A stretch of DNA of 64,000 bases from Nocardiopsis sp. N85. GTDB taxonomy: Bacteria > Actinomycetota > Actinomycetes > Streptosporangiales > Streptosporangiaceae. A program made the translations under genes and the position numbers. Position 1 is the stretch's first letter; each line of letters begins with the position of its first letter. A model generated the notes under the pieces. It did no database searches. It was not told where the DNA came from and was given only the letters and a program-made list of their open reading frames with translations. Below are positions 17,616 through 28,400 of this stretch, piece after piece. The stretch is taken from positions 185,673 through 249,672 of the forward strand of contig NZ_JARBUT010000010.1 in assembly GCF_028882275.1 (NCBI RefSeq), written 5' to 3'.

Positions 17616-18724
17616 GACTTTCCCGTCGTCTCGTGGAGATCGGCGATCCCCCAGGGGTCGGGCCGTTCGGGTCGGATGATCTCGGGCCTGCCGAGCCGAC
17701 CGGTGACGTCGTGCCACAGGCGGCACACGGACAGGTCGAACTGGCCGCGCGGCAGCGGATCGGTGCCCGCGCGCACGTCGGCGGCGAAGTCGCGCAGCGC
17801 CCGGGCCAGGGCCTCGGGCCACACACGGGCGAAGATCTCCCGGTGGGAGGGCGGCAGGGTGCCCTCCAGCACGGTGGTGGCCGGTTCGTCGAGGTGCTCG
17901 GTCCCCGGGCCGGTCGACCGCAGTCGGCCGTGGGCGTCCCGGGGGGCGTACAGCCGGGGATGCCACAGGACCGGACCGTGGGTGTCGGCCAGCGCCAGCA
18001 CGCCGCCCTCCCCCACCAGGGACAACCGGTGCCACAGCAGGGCGTGGTTGTCACCGTCGGAGGGGTCCAACTGGTTCTGCACCCGCAGGGTCACCGGCAC
18101 CCCGGCCACCGTCGCCTGGAGGACCCGGTAGGGCTGGGCCGTCGCGGCCAGGTGCGCCACCTCGGCGTCCCCCGGCAGCGGTTCGGTGAGCGCCCACGGG
18201 CGCACCCCTCCCAGTGCCCTGCCCAGCACGTCGAGAAGCGGGTACAGCACCTGCACGGCCGAGGTCGCGTCGACGGACAGCACCCTGCCCTTGCGCCGCA
18301 CCTCCCGGGCCGTGTCCAGGAAACGCCGCACCGGTTCGACGTGCCGGTAGAAGGGGTTGAGGTGGTAGACCGTCCCCGACGCGCGCGCCGCCCGCAGCAG
18401 GACCGCCAGTTCGTCGTGGTGGACGGGGTGCTCCTGGATGACGTGGACGCCCCGGGCGAGCAGGTCCCGGGCTATCTCCGCGCCGGGCCCACCCGAGACG
18501 GCCGAGCCCACGACCACGCAGGCCGCGTCCACGTCCTCGGGCAGCTCCGCGACGGAGGTGTACAGGGGCAGCCCGTGTCGGCGGGCGTGCTCGCGGGAGA
18601 ACCCCCCGCCCCGGGCCAGGACGCCGACCGGCTCGAAGTCCTCGGGCAGCAGTTCCAGGGCCCGCGTGTAGAAGCGGCCGAACCCGGTCCCGCAGACGAT
18701 GGTGCGCAGCGGACGCCCGTTCAC
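17612..18724 (-). CDS. Thiazolinyl-imine reductase (PchG/YbtU/Irp3-like)
   Basis: A 370-residue NAD(P)-dependent oxidoreductase. The N-terminal 'IVCGTGFGRFYTRAL' is the dinucleotide-binding start characteristic of PchG and Irp3, followed by 'GVHVIQEHPVHHDELA', also a family mark. These enzymes reduce one enzyme-bound thiazoline to thiazolidine, which is the ring that can be N-methylated; the methyltransferase domain inside the second NRPS fits that order. The GTG at 18724 overlaps the upstream stop. It supports assigning at least one cysteine-derived ring to the product. Confidence 0.9.
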   Translation of the reverse strand: MNGRPLRTIVCGTGFGRFYTRALELLPEDFEPVGVLARGGGFSREHARRHGLPLYTSVAELPEDVDAACVVVGSAVSGGPGAEIARDLLARGVHVIQEHPVHHDELAVLLRAARASGTVYHLNPFYRHVEPVRRFLDTAREVRRKGRVLSVDATSAVQVLYPLLDVLGRALGGVRPWALTEPLPGDAEVAHLAATAQPYRVLQATVAGVPVTLRVQNQLDPSDGDNHALLWHRLSLVGEGGVLALADTHGPVLWHPRLYAPRDAHGRLRSTGPGTEHLDEPATTVLEGTLPPSHREIFARVWPEALARALRDFAADVRAGTDPLPRGQFDLSVCRLWHDVTGRLGRPEIIRPERPDPWGIADLHETTGKS

Positions 18725-19851
18725 AGGACACCCTCCTCGACGCCCGGGGCGCCGTGGCGGGCCGTGTTCTCGTACTCCCGCAGGGAGCCGGTCCCCGGGT
18801 GGGCGAACAGCTCCGCCACGGCCCGTTCCGGATCCAGGACGTCGGCCGCGTGGTGCACCCCGGAGGGCACCCGCCCGGCGGCCACCTCCAGGGCCGTCCA
18901 GGCGCCCACGTGCCCGGTGGTGCGATAACCGTCGGAGGTGCGCAGCACGAGGGTGCGCTCCCCTCCCCGGCCGTCGGCCAGGTCCATGACGAGGAGGTAG
19001 TGGGGGTCCCGCCCGGCCAGGTCCAGGTCGGCTGCCCGGCGCAGCGCGGCGACCGCGCCGGGCAGGTCGGCCACGGGGCGGCCGGCCATCGAGGACAGCA
19101 GCGCCCGCGACCGCTCGCCGAGGTGGACGTTGTACCACTCCAGCTCGGTCAGACCCAGGTCGGCGGCGAGCCGGTGGGCCTCCCCGGTCAGGAAGGGCTG
19201 GACGAACCCGGGGGCGGAGAAGTGCGGTACCTGCACGGCGTCGGCGACGCGCAGGGCCCGCGGCGCCAACCGCCCCCGGTGCCAGGCGGCCAGCGGGGTG
19301 CCGAACACGGCCGCCTCGTCGGCCGCGCCGGGCAGGGACAGCAGCAGGTCGCCCGCCGCCGCCTCGGTGCACCGCTCCAGGCCACCGGCGTGGGCGCGCA
19401 ACCGGGTCAGGCCGTCCCTGGCCGCCACCATGCGGGGCAGCAGCGCCGACAGGCCCGGCAGCAGCCCGGCCGACACCACCGCCACCCGGCCCTCCAGCGC
19501 GGGGGTGCCGGTCAGCGCGGCGCGCACCGGCTCGTCGCCGGTGACGTCCACGTAGTCGGCGCCGGCGGCCAGGGCCGCCACGGCGACCCGGTCCACCAGG
19601 GCGTAGGAGGGCCCCGCGCAGTTGAGCACCACGTCGCAGCCCGCGCAGAAGGCGGCCAGCGAGTCGGGGGAGTCGGCGTCGACGACCCGCGCCCGTGCCC
19701 CCAGCTCCTCGGCCAGGGCCGCGAGGGGGTCGGGGCGGCGCCCGCCCAGTCGCAGGCGGCTGTGGCCCAGGGCGTGCAGGAACCGGGCGGCGGGGGCGCC
19801 GACCGCGCCCGATGCCCCCACCACCCCGATCAGGGGGAGATCCCCGTTCAC
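18721..19851 (-). CDS. Saccharopine-dehydrogenase-like NAD(P)-binding protein
   Basis: A 376-residue protein with an N-terminal Rossmann motif GVVGASGAVGAPAARFL and the 'CDVVLNCAGPS' segment of the saccharopine dehydrogenase/trans-acting enoyl reductase superfamily. GTG start at 19851, overlapping the NRPS stop (GTGA). In metallophore systems such proteins act as reductases on carrier-bound or released intermediates; here it may complement the imine reductase, act on a second ring, or form part of the release step. No precise reaction can be assigned. Confidence 0.7.
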   Translation of the reverse strand: MNGDLPLIGVVGASGAVGAPAARFLHALGHSRLRLGGRRPDPLAALAEELGARARVVDADSPDSLAAFCAGCDVVLNCAGPSYALVDRVAVAALAAGADYVDVTGDEPVRAALTGTPALEGRVAVVSAGLLPGLSALLPRMVAARDGLTRLRAHAGGLERCTEAAAGDLLLSLPGAADEAAVFGTPLAAWHRGRLAPRALRVADAVQVPHFSAPGFVQPFLTGEAHRLAADLGLTELEWYNVHLGERSRALLSSMAGRPVADLPGAVAALRRAADLDLAGRDPHYLLVMDLADGRGGERTLVLRTSDGYRTTGHVGAWTALEVAAGRVPSGVHHAADVLDPERAVAELFAHPGTGSLREYENTARHGAPGVEEGVL

Positions 19852-22800
19852 CGGATCACGTCCCCACCGGTGATCTCGTCCAGGTGCTTGAGGAGACCGG
19901 GCGCGTAGGGCACCGAGAGCATGCTGAAGTGGTCGCCCGGAACGTCCACGATCCTCAGGTCTCCCAGGACGAGCCGCTCCCAGTAGGAGGTGACGCTCTC
20001 CTTGTTCCCGGGGAAGGGGTAGGCGCCGCCGTGCCGCAGGAAGGTGATGTCACCCGCGTAGGGCTCGGGCTCGTAGCGGGAGATGGAGAACACGCTCTGG
20101 CGGAAGATGCGGAACATCTCGTCCAGGGCCTCGGGCTCGTAGGTGCCCGCCGAGGGCGGCACGGCCGCGCACATGCGCGCCACACGGGCCTCGCGCGGGA
20201 CCTCCGCCAGGGCGCGGAAGCAGGCCGCCACATCGGCGTACTCCCCTTCCAGCCGGCCGATCGCCCCGTCCGGCAGCAGGCCGGGGGTGGCGTCCAGGAG
20301 GAGGTCGGAGGCGGCCGACACCCGGTTCTCGTCGGCGGGGAAGCCGACCGAGACCGGGTCGATGCCCATCATGACGGCGAAGGCGTACTCCGAGATCAGC
20401 TCGTCGTCCAGCCGGAAGGGCGGGCGGTGCGTGCTGATGGCGGTGAGGGAGGCGACCTCGGCGCCCGCCTCGGTGAGGCTGCGGGCGACCTCGGTGGCGA
20501 TGAGTCCGCCCAGGCAGTAGCCCACGACGTGGAAGCGGTCGCCGCCGCGGTCCAGCAGCGCGGTGGCGTAGTCGGCGGCCCAGCGCTTGATGACCGTGGC
20601 CGGGTCGGCCTCCAGGAAGGCCGCCACGTCGGGCAGCTCCAGGCCCACGAGGGTGCCCCGTCCCGCCGAGCGCCGCCGGATCTCGGTGATGAGCGCGCGG
20701 TAGGGGATGAGCGTGCCGGTACCGGCGTGCACGAGGGCGGTGACCGTCCCCGCGCCGGGGCCGTTGAGCGGCACGTACGGGTCGCTCACCCCGTCCCGCG
20801 CGGCCCCCACCTGGCCGGACAGGTCGCGCAGGTAGGAGGCGAGCCCGGCGACGGTCGGCGTGCGCAGCATGTGGCGGAGCACGACCTCCCACTCGATGTC
20901 CTCCCCGGTTCCGGGCAGGACCTCGCCGAGCCGACCCACCATGCGGGCGACCAGGAGGGAGTCGCCGCCCATGTCGAAGAAGTCGTCGTCGCGTCCGACC
21001 CGGGCGCGCTCCAGGAGTTCGGCCCACAGGTCGGCCAGGGCGCGTTCCAGGTCGTCGGCGGGTGCGGCGGACAGGGACTCGACCGCGGGCGCGTCCTCCT
21101 CGCCGGGCAGGTCGCGGGCCAGGGCGGCGCGGTCGACCTTGCCGTTGCCGGTCAGCGGCAGCGCGTCCAGGATCCGCCACTGGGCGGGGACCATGTACTC
21201 GGGGAGGCGGGCCGCGGTGTGCCGGATCAGCTCTTCGGCGCCGACCGGTACCCGGTCCGTCTTCAGCCGGGTCAGGTACAGGGTCTGACCGGTCCGGGAC
21301 AGCGGGTCGTCGGCCTCGGGCAGGACCAGAGCCGGCACGGCCCCCGCCCTCGCCAGGGCGGCGTCCCACTGTTCGCGGGTGAGGAAGGTCTGGTCGGCCT
21401 CGGTCCGGTCGTCGCGGTGGCCGCCGTCGAGGCCCTCCATGAACTCCATGGAGACCAGCAGCGCGGGGTCGTGCTCGATGGTGGTCTCGATGAAGAGCAG
21501 GTGGCCGCCGGGAACGAGCAGTTCCCTGAGGCGGGCCAGGGCCGCGTCGACGTCGATGGCGTTGTGCAGGACGTTCGCGGCGACGATGACGTCGAAGGAG
21601 TTGGGGGCCTGTCCCTGGTCGCGGGGGTCCCGGTCCAGGTCGTAGAGGCCGAAGGACACCCAGGGGAAGTCGGCGAACCTCTCCCGGGCCTCGGTGAGGA
21701 AGAACGGCGACAGGTCGGTGAACCGGTAGTCGACACGGTGACCGGCCAGGGCGTGGACGGCGGCCTCGGTGGTGCCGCCCACCCCCGCGCCGATCTCCAG
21801 GACCCGCAGGGGTTCGCCCCCGCCGCGCCGACGGGCGATCTCGGCCAGGGAGGCGGCCGCGGAGGCGTTGAGGTGGCGGATGGCGAGGTTGTCGCGGTAG
21901 GCGGCCCCCGCGGTGTCCAGCGCGGCCCCGGGGAAGAGGAGGGAACGCACGTCGAGGTCGCCGCGCAGGAGTTCGGGCAGCCGCTCGGCGCAGGTGCGCA
22001 TGTAGTCCAGGACCTCGGTGCCGTAGTCGACCCGGGCCTCCAGTCCGGCCAGTTCGTCCCAGGCCTTCCGATATCCGTCCGGGGTGACCTCGGTGAGGCC
22101 GTGCAGCCTCTCCCCGTCCCGGGTGAGCCGGCCCGCGTCCGTCAGCGCCGTGATCCAGCGGCGGACGAGCCGGTGGTGGCGCCGGTCCGCGGCCAGGGCC
22201 GCGATGACCTCGGCCTCGGTGTGGGAAGCGCCCCGGAACAGCCCGGCCCCGATCAGGGTGAGGGTGATGGCGTCCAGCGCGGTGGAGCGCATCGACCGCA
22301 GGAAGGCGTCCAGGTCGTCACGGTCCAGGCCGGCCACGGCCTCGTCCACGGCGGTGCGGGCCGCGCCCGTGACAGGCTCCTCCACGGTGGCGTGGCGGCC
22401 GAGCCGGTGGACGGCCGTCTCCACGAACCCGGCCAGGCGGCGGTCCTGTCGACCGCCCGGCGCCAGGATCGCGGCGGCGGCCACGGCCGGGTGGGCCAGG
22501 ACCGCGGCCTCGATCTCGGCCGGTTCGACCCGGTGCCCGCGGATCTTGACCTGGTCGTCCTCGCGGCCGAGGAATTCGATGTCGCCGCCGGGCCGGTAAC
22601 GTCCCAGGTCGCCGGTGCGGTAGAGCCGCTCCCCGGTGCCGGGCCGGGTGACGAAGCGTTCCGCGGTGCGCGCCTCGTCGCCCAGGTAGCCGCTCGCCAC
22701 GCCCGCGCCGCCGATGTACAGCTCTCCGGCGACCCAGTCGGGCCGGTCGCGCATCGCCCCGTCGAGCACGTGGAAGGTCTGGTTGGTGAGGGGGCGGCCG

Positions 22801-25340
22801 TAGGGGATGCTCGGCCAGGTGGGGTCGACCTCGTCGATGCGGTGGTGGATGGACCAGATCGAGCCCTCGGTCGCCCCGCCGAAGCCGTACAGTGCCAGGG
22901 TCGGCATGTGGGCGCGCACCCGCTCGGGCAGGGTCAGCGGGATCCAGTCCCCGGACAGCAGGGCCACCCGCAGCGTCGAGGGGGCCATCCCGGGGGCGGT
23001 GGCCAGGTAGTCGGCGAGCATGCCCATCTGGGCGGGCACGGAGTTCCAGAGGGTGACCCCGTGATCGTGGATCAGCTCGGCCCAGTGGGAGGGGTCGCCT
23101 CGGCGTGCGGCGTCGGGGAGCACCAGCGCGCCGCCCCGGCCCAGGGGGCCGAACAGGTCGTAGACGGACAGGTCGAACCCGAGGGCCGCCAGGCCCAGGA
23201 TCCGGTCCGCCTCGCCCACCGAGAAGCGCAGGTCGACGTCGTCGATGGTGTTGAGGGCGGCGCGGTGGGTGATGACCACGCCCTTGGGCGTCCCGGTGGA
23301 ACCGGAGGTGTAGATGACGTAGGCGGGGTCGTCCGGGGAGACGGGGCGCGGGGGGAGGTCGGCGGGGACCGTGCCCGCGGGCGCGGTGTCCACCTCGATG
23401 ACGACGGTGTCCTCGTCCCAGTCGCCGATCTCGGCGAGCCAGGACTGGGTGAGCACGTGCCGCACACCGGCGTCACCCAGGATGGAGCGGCGGCGGGCGG
23501 CCGGCTGGGTGGTGTCCACCGGAATGTAGACCGCGCCGACCAGCAGGGCGGCGTAGGCGGCGACCACCTGCTCGACGCCCTTGTCCATGACGATGGCCAC
23601 GTGGTCGCCCGGGACGGCGCCGGCCGCGCGCAGCCGGTCGGCGACCCCGGTGACACGGCCCCACAGTTCCCCGCGGGTGAGCGCGCCGTCCACGGTGAGG
23701 ACGGCCGGCGCGGCCGGGGACTCCAGTGCCCGGGCGAGGGCGCTCTCGTGGAGCAGGGCGTCGGGCAGCGGGCCCTCCGTGGAGTTGACCCGGGCGCGCA
23801 CGAAGAGCTGCTCGGCGGGGAGCGGGACCGGGTCCGCCGCGTCCCAGGCGGCGTCGGAGGCCGCCAGGCGGCGCAGCAGGTCATGGTAGGCCCGGAAGGC
23901 GTCGGCGGCGACCCCCTCGGGCAGGACGCCTTCGCGCACGTCCCAGCGCAGGGCCGGGGCGTCGCCGTTGAGGGAGACCTGGCAGTCCACCCACACCTGG
24001 GGGGTCTGGGAGAGTCCGTGGACCTCGCGGGCGACCCAGGCCTCGGGGGCGGGGGCGTCGTCCGCGCCCAGCGCGCCGGTGAAGACCACGGGCATCAGCA
24101 CCGCCGTCTCGTCACGGCGCCGGGACAGCTCGGCCAGCACCTCGTTGCCCGAGTACAGGCAGTGGTCCATGTCCTCGATGAGGCGGGCCTGACGGGTGGC
24201 GGCGCGCTCGGCGAAGGTGGTCCCGTCGTCGGCGTGCACCGCCAGCAGGGTCAGCGCGGTGAAGTCACCGACGACCCCGCCCACCTCCGGGTGGAGCGGC
24301 AGGCGCTGGGACACCGGGAGGTTGAGGGTGAAGTCGGGTCGGCGCGACCACAGGGCGATCACCTCGGCGTAGGCGGCCAGGGCGACGGTGGAGGGGGTCA
24401 GGCCCCGTGCCGCCGCGCGATCGCACAGCGCCGTCCACTCGGCGGCGTCCAGGCCGGCGGACAGGCGGGTGAAGCGCGCCGAGGAGTCGGCGGCGTGTTC
24501 GGCCAGGGGGAGTTCGGGGGCCGGGGGCAGTTCGTCGAGGCGCTCCGTCCAGTAGGCGCGGTCCCGGTGCCGGCGGGAGCCGTCCCGCAGCGCCCGGTGC
24601 GCCAGTACGTAGTCGCGGAAGGTCACCTCCAGGGAGGGGAGCGCGTGGTCGGGGTCCTCGTACAGGTGGCGCAGCTCCTCCAGGAGCAGGCGCACGCTCG
24701 TGTAGTCGGCGACGAGCAGGTCGACGGACAGGTGCAGGACCGCCAGGTCCGCCCCGCGGGTGAGGTGCAGGCGCACCAGCGGCCAGGTGGAGGGGTCGGG
24801 CACCAGGTCGCGCAGCCGCTCCCGGGCCCGCTCTGCGTGCGGTCGGGGGTCGGCGTCCCCCACCTCGGTGACGGTCAGGGACTCCCCCGGCGCCTTGGGC
24901 AGGACCACCTGGTGCCCCTCGGGGGAGACCACGGCGCGCAGCATGTCGTGCCGGTCCACCAGGGCGTTCCACGCGGTGCGCAGCCGTGCGGGGTCGAGGT
25001 CGTCGAACTCCATCTCGGCGTAGGCGTGGCAGGCCACCCCGCCGTGGTCGTAGGCCGAGCCCCGGCCGACCAGGTAGGCGCCCTGGACGTCGGTCAGGGG
25101 GAAGGGCTCGTGGCGGGCGGCCGGGTCGGGGACGAGGGCCGGGGCATCGGACTCCCGCTCCAGCAGGGCCAGGACCCGGTCCCGGTGATCGCGCAGTGTC
25201 GCGCGCTGTGCGTCGGTGAGGGTGCCGGAGGGGGCGCGGAAGTGGATGCGCCCGTCCTCGGCCCACAGGTGCACACCGTCGGCTCTGAGCGCGTCGAGCA
25301 GGGAGGTCAGGTCGTCGGGGGTGGCCGGGGTGGACTGCAC
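19848..25340 (-). CDS. NRPS, TubC-dock/Cy-A(MT)-T-TE
   Basis: An 1830-residue termination module like PchF. About 8-55: TubC-type docking domain. 75-520: cyclisation domain with DVQGAYLVGR and the Cy motif DLLVAD (DxxxxD). 540-980: adenylation domain (TSGSTGTPKG near 677); pocket residues read D-L-Y-N-L-S-F-I-W, the cysteine pattern. 1080-1370: methyltransferase inserted in the A domain (EIGAGVGGTTE near 1182). A10 (PLTGNGKVDRAAL) resumes near 1393. T domain MGGDSLL near 1458. 1540-1830: thioesterase, whose elbow is GYCLGG (Cys near 1609) with His near 1802. Predicted role: add and cyclise cysteine, N-methylate the reduced ring, and release the product. Confidence 0.93.
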   Translation of the reverse strand: MQSTPATPDDLTSLLDALRADGVHLWAEDGRIHFRAPSGTLTDAQRATLRDHRDRVLALLERESDAPALVPDPAARHEPFPLTDVQGAYLVGRGSAYDHGGVACHAYAEMEFDDLDPARLRTAWNALVDRHDMLRAVVSPEGHQVVLPKAPGESLTVTEVGDADPRPHAERARERLRDLVPDPSTWPLVRLHLTRGADLAVLHLSVDLLVADYTSVRLLLEELRHLYEDPDHALPSLEVTFRDYVLAHRALRDGSRRHRDRAYWTERLDELPPAPELPLAEHAADSSARFTRLSAGLDAAEWTALCDRAAARGLTPSTVALAAYAEVIALWSRRPDFTLNLPVSQRLPLHPEVGGVVGDFTALTLLAVHADDGTTFAERAATRQARLIEDMDHCLYSGNEVLAELSRRRDETAVLMPVVFTGALGADDAPAPEAWVAREVHGLSQTPQVWVDCQVSLNGDAPALRWDVREGVLPEGVAADAFRAYHDLLRRLAASDAAWDAADPVPLPAEQLFVRARVNSTEGPLPDALLHESALARALESPAAPAVLTVDGALTRGELWGRVTGVADRLRAAGAVPGDHVAIVMDKGVEQVVAAYAALLVGAVYIPVDTTQPAARRRSILGDAGVRHVLTQSWLAEIGDWDEDTVVIEVDTAPAGTVPADLPPRPVSPDDPAYVIYTSGSTGTPKGVVITHRAALNTIDDVDLRFSVGEADRILGLAALGFDLSVYDLFGPLGRGGALVLPDAARRGDPSHWAELIHDHGVTLWNSVPAQMGMLADYLATAPGMAPSTLRVALLSGDWIPLTLPERVRAHMPTLALYGFGGATEGSIWSIHHRIDEVDPTWPSIPYGRPLTNQTFHVLDGAMRDRPDWVAGELYIGGAGVASGYLGDEARTAERFVTRPGTGERLYRTGDLGRYRPGGDIEFLGREDDQVKIRGHRVEPAEIEAAVLAHPAVAAAAILAPGGRQDRRLAGFVETAVHRLGRHATVEEPVTGAARTAVDEAVAGLDRDDLDAFLRSMRSTALDAITLTLIGAGLFRGASHTEAEVIAALAADRRHHRLVRRWITALTDAGRLTRDGERLHGLTEVTPDGYRKAWDELAGLEARVDYGTEVLDYMRTCAERLPELLRGDLDVRSLLFPGAALDTAGAAYRDNLAIRHLNASAAASLAEIARRRGGGEPLRVLEIGAGVGGTTEAAVHALAGHRVDYRFTDLSPFFLTEARERFADFPWVSFGLYDLDRDPRDQGQAPNSFDVIVAANVLHNAIDVDAALARLRELLVPGGHLLFIETTIEHDPALLVSMEFMEGLDGGHRDDRTEADQTFLTREQWDAALARAGAVPALVLPEADDPLSRTGQTLYLTRLKTDRVPVGAEELIRHTAARLPEYMVPAQWRILDALPLTGNGKVDRAALARDLPGEEDAPAVESLSAAPADDLERALADLWAELLERARVGRDDDFFDMGGDSLLVARMVGRLGEVLPGTGEDIEWEVVLRHMLRTPTVAGLASYLRDLSGQVGAARDGVSDPYVPLNGPGAGTVTALVHAGTGTLIPYRALITEIRRRSAGRGTLVGLELPDVAAFLEADPATVIKRWAADYATALLDRGGDRFHVVGYCLGGLIATEVARSLTEAGAEVASLTAISTHRPPFRLDDELISEYAFAVMMGIDPVSVGFPADENRVSAASDLLLDATPGLLPDGAIGRLEGEYADVAACFRALAEVPREARVARMCAAVPPSAGTYEPEALDEMFRIFRQSVFSISRYEPEPYAGDITFLRHGGAYPFPGNKESVTSYWERLVLGDLRIVDVPGDHFSMLSVPYAPGLLKHLDEITGGDVIR

Positions 25341-25414
25341 GATGGTTCTCCTCGCGGGGTCCGTGGTGGTGGCGGACCGGTCGGGGTACGGGAAGGGGGG
25401 TGGCGGGGCGGGGT

Positions 25415-28400
25415 TCAGATGACGCCGGTGCGCACGTCCCTGGGTGTGGCGGCGCGGACCTGGTCGGCGAGCGCGGCGAGGGTGGGCACGGCGAGGAACG
25501 CCCGGGTGGACACCCCCTCGCCCACCTCCCGGCGCAGGGCGGTGATCATGCGGATGGCCAGGAGACTGCTGCCGCCCAGGGCGAAGAAGTTGGCCTCGCG
25601 GTCGGTCACCGGCGCTTCGAGCACCCGCTCCCAGATCCGGGCGACGCGCTCCTCCACCTCGTCGGCGGGGGGTGTGCCCCCGGTGTCCGCCCTCGCGCGG
25701 GCCAGCGCCTCCAGGGCGGCCGTGTCGACCTTGCCGTTGGAGGTCAGCGGGACGGCCTCCATCAGGTGGAGGGATCCGGGCACCGCGTGGGCGGGAACCC
25801 GTCGGACGAGGTGTGCGGTGAGGTCGTCGAGAGAGGGTGTGCGGCCCTCGACGACCACGAAGGCGGTCAGCCTCCGGGAGATCCGCTCCCCCACCGCCAC
25901 CACCGCCGCCCGGCGCACGGCCGGGTGGTCTTCGAGCGCGGCCTCGACCTCGCCGAGTTCGAGCCGGTGTCCACCGACCTTGACCTGCCGGTCGGTGCGG
26001 CCGAGGAACTCCAGCAGGCCCTCGGGGCGGTACCGTCCCAGGTCACCGGTGCGGTACCACCTGCGGCCGTCGACGGTGACGAACCTGGCCGCGGTGCGCT
26101 CGGGGTCGCCCCGGTACCCGCGGGCCACTCCGGCACCGCCGATCCACAGCTCGCCCGGCACCCAGTCGGGACAGTCCCGGCCGTGGGGGTCCACGACGCG
26201 GTACCGCTGATTGCGCAGCGGGGTGCCGTAGGGGACCGAGGGCCATCCCCGGGGCGCGTGTCCCCCGTCGAAGGCGTTGGACCAGATGGACGCCTCCGTG
26301 GCGCCGCCCAGGGCGACCAGGTGGGTGCGTCCGCCGGTGACGGCGCGCAGCCGTTTGGACAGGTCGGTGCCCACCCAGTCGCCGGAGACCAGGGCCAGGC
26401 GCAGGGAGCGCGGCGGTTCGGCGTCCTCGGCCTCCGCCTCGGCCAGCAGCATGTCCAGCAGCGCGGGCACGGTGTTCCACACCGTCACCCGGTGCTCCAC
26501 GCACAGCTCCAACCACCGCCGGGCGTCCCGGCGCTCCTCCTCCTCGGGGACCACGAGCGCCCCGCCCACGCGGAGCAGGCCGAAGACGTCGTGGACCGAC
26601 AGGTCGAAGTCGAGGGCGGACAGGGCCAGGACGCGGTCGCGGGGACCGATCCGGTAGCGGTCGTCGATGTCGACGACGGTGTTCAGGGCCGCGCCGTGGG
26701 AGATCTCCACGCCCTTGGGCTCTCCGGTGGAACCTGAGGTGAACACCACGTAGGCGGTCCGTTCCGGGGCGACCGGCACGGGGGCGGCCAAGGGGTCCGA
26801 TCCGAGGAGTTCGGCCACCTCCAGGGATCGGGGGGCGGCCTCGTCCCGGCCGATCGTCACGACGGTGCCCGCGGCCTCGTGGATGCGCGCGCGCCGCAGG
26901 ACCGGCTGCCCCGTGCCGATGGGCACGTAGGCGGCGCCCGCCGCCAGGATCCCCAGGACGGCGCAGATCTGGTCGGCGCCCTTGGGCAGGTGGACGCCGA
27001 CGGTGTCGCCGGGCCCCACCCCGTGTCCGACCAGTCCGCCGGCGATCCTCAGGGCCCGTTCGGCGAGTCCGCCGTGGGTGAGCACGCCCTCGGCGGTGAT
27101 GAGCGCGGGTGTGTCGGCCCGCCCCGGGGCGCCGGCGAAGACGGCGTCGTGCAGTGTTCCCGAGGGCCGGGGGGCGTCGGTGTCGTTCATGGACGCGCGG
27201 ACCCGGGACTGCTCCCGGGGCAGCGGGTCGGCCACCTGTCCGGCCCACCCCCGGACCCCTTCGCGGGCCAGGCCGCGCAACAGGTCCAGGTAGGCGCCGA
27301 ACATGACGTCCAGGACACCGGGGCGGAAGAGCTCCTCGACCGCGTCCCAGTACACGTCCAGCCCGCCCTCGCGTTCGAGGACCTGGTTGTCCAGGTGGAC
27401 CTGGGGCGACTGGGACAGTCCCCAGACGCGCGCGGGGAACTCCGGGGACAGGTCCAGGGACACCCCGTCGCCCACGCCGAGGGAGCCGGTGAAGACCACC
27501 GGGACACCGGCCTGGGCCGTGCCGTCGCGTCGGGTCAGTTCGCGCAGGACCCGTTCGGCGGAGATCTCGCGGTGATCGAGGTCGTCGCCCAGTCGGCGCT
27601 GGAGGGCGCGGGCGGCCTCCAGCGGGCCCTGTCCCGGTGCGCGCTCGTAGGAGGTCAGGGACAGGGACGTGAAGTCGCCCAGGACCCGGTCGATGTGCGG
27701 GTGCGCGTCGTGGCGGTTGAACAGGGTGAGGGTGAGGCTGAGGCGGGTCTGTCCGCTCCAGGCGCCGAGCACCTCGCCGTAGCAGGCCAGGAGCAGGGTC
27801 GAGGGGGTGATCCCCGAGGACCGGGCCAGGCCGGTCAGGGCCGTCCACTCGCCGGGGGTGAGGTGGTCGGCGCGTCGGGTGAAGCGCGGTGCGCGGACCT
27901 CGGCCGGGTCCCGCGCCAGTGGTAGGGCGGGGGCGGGCGGGAGGTCGCGCACGCGGTCCCGCCAGTACTCCAGGGCCCTTGCCTCCCGTTCCGGGTCGTC
28001 CCGCACCTGGGTGAGGTAGTCCCGGAAGGTCACCTCCACCGGCGGCAGCGGTGCGTCCGGCTCGCGGTACAGCAGGTCGAGTTCGGTGTAGAAGGTCATG
28101 ATGCTGAGCGCGTCCAGCACCAGGTAGTCCAGGCCCACGCCCAGGCGGACGCGCGCGACGCCCTCCTCGGTGTAGCGGACGGCCCGGATGTCGAACAGCG
28201 GCCAGCGGGCGGGGTCGAGCACCCGGTGGGACAGGGAGGCGCGCAGCGCTTCGAGCGCCGGCCGGGGGTCGGCGGGGTCGGCGTCGACGACGGGGACGCG
28301 GACCCCGGGGACTTCGGGCAGGACCCGCTGGTCGCCGTTGTCGTCGAAGACCGCGCGGAGCATGTCGTGCCGGACCACGAGCCGGTTCAGCGCCCGTTCC

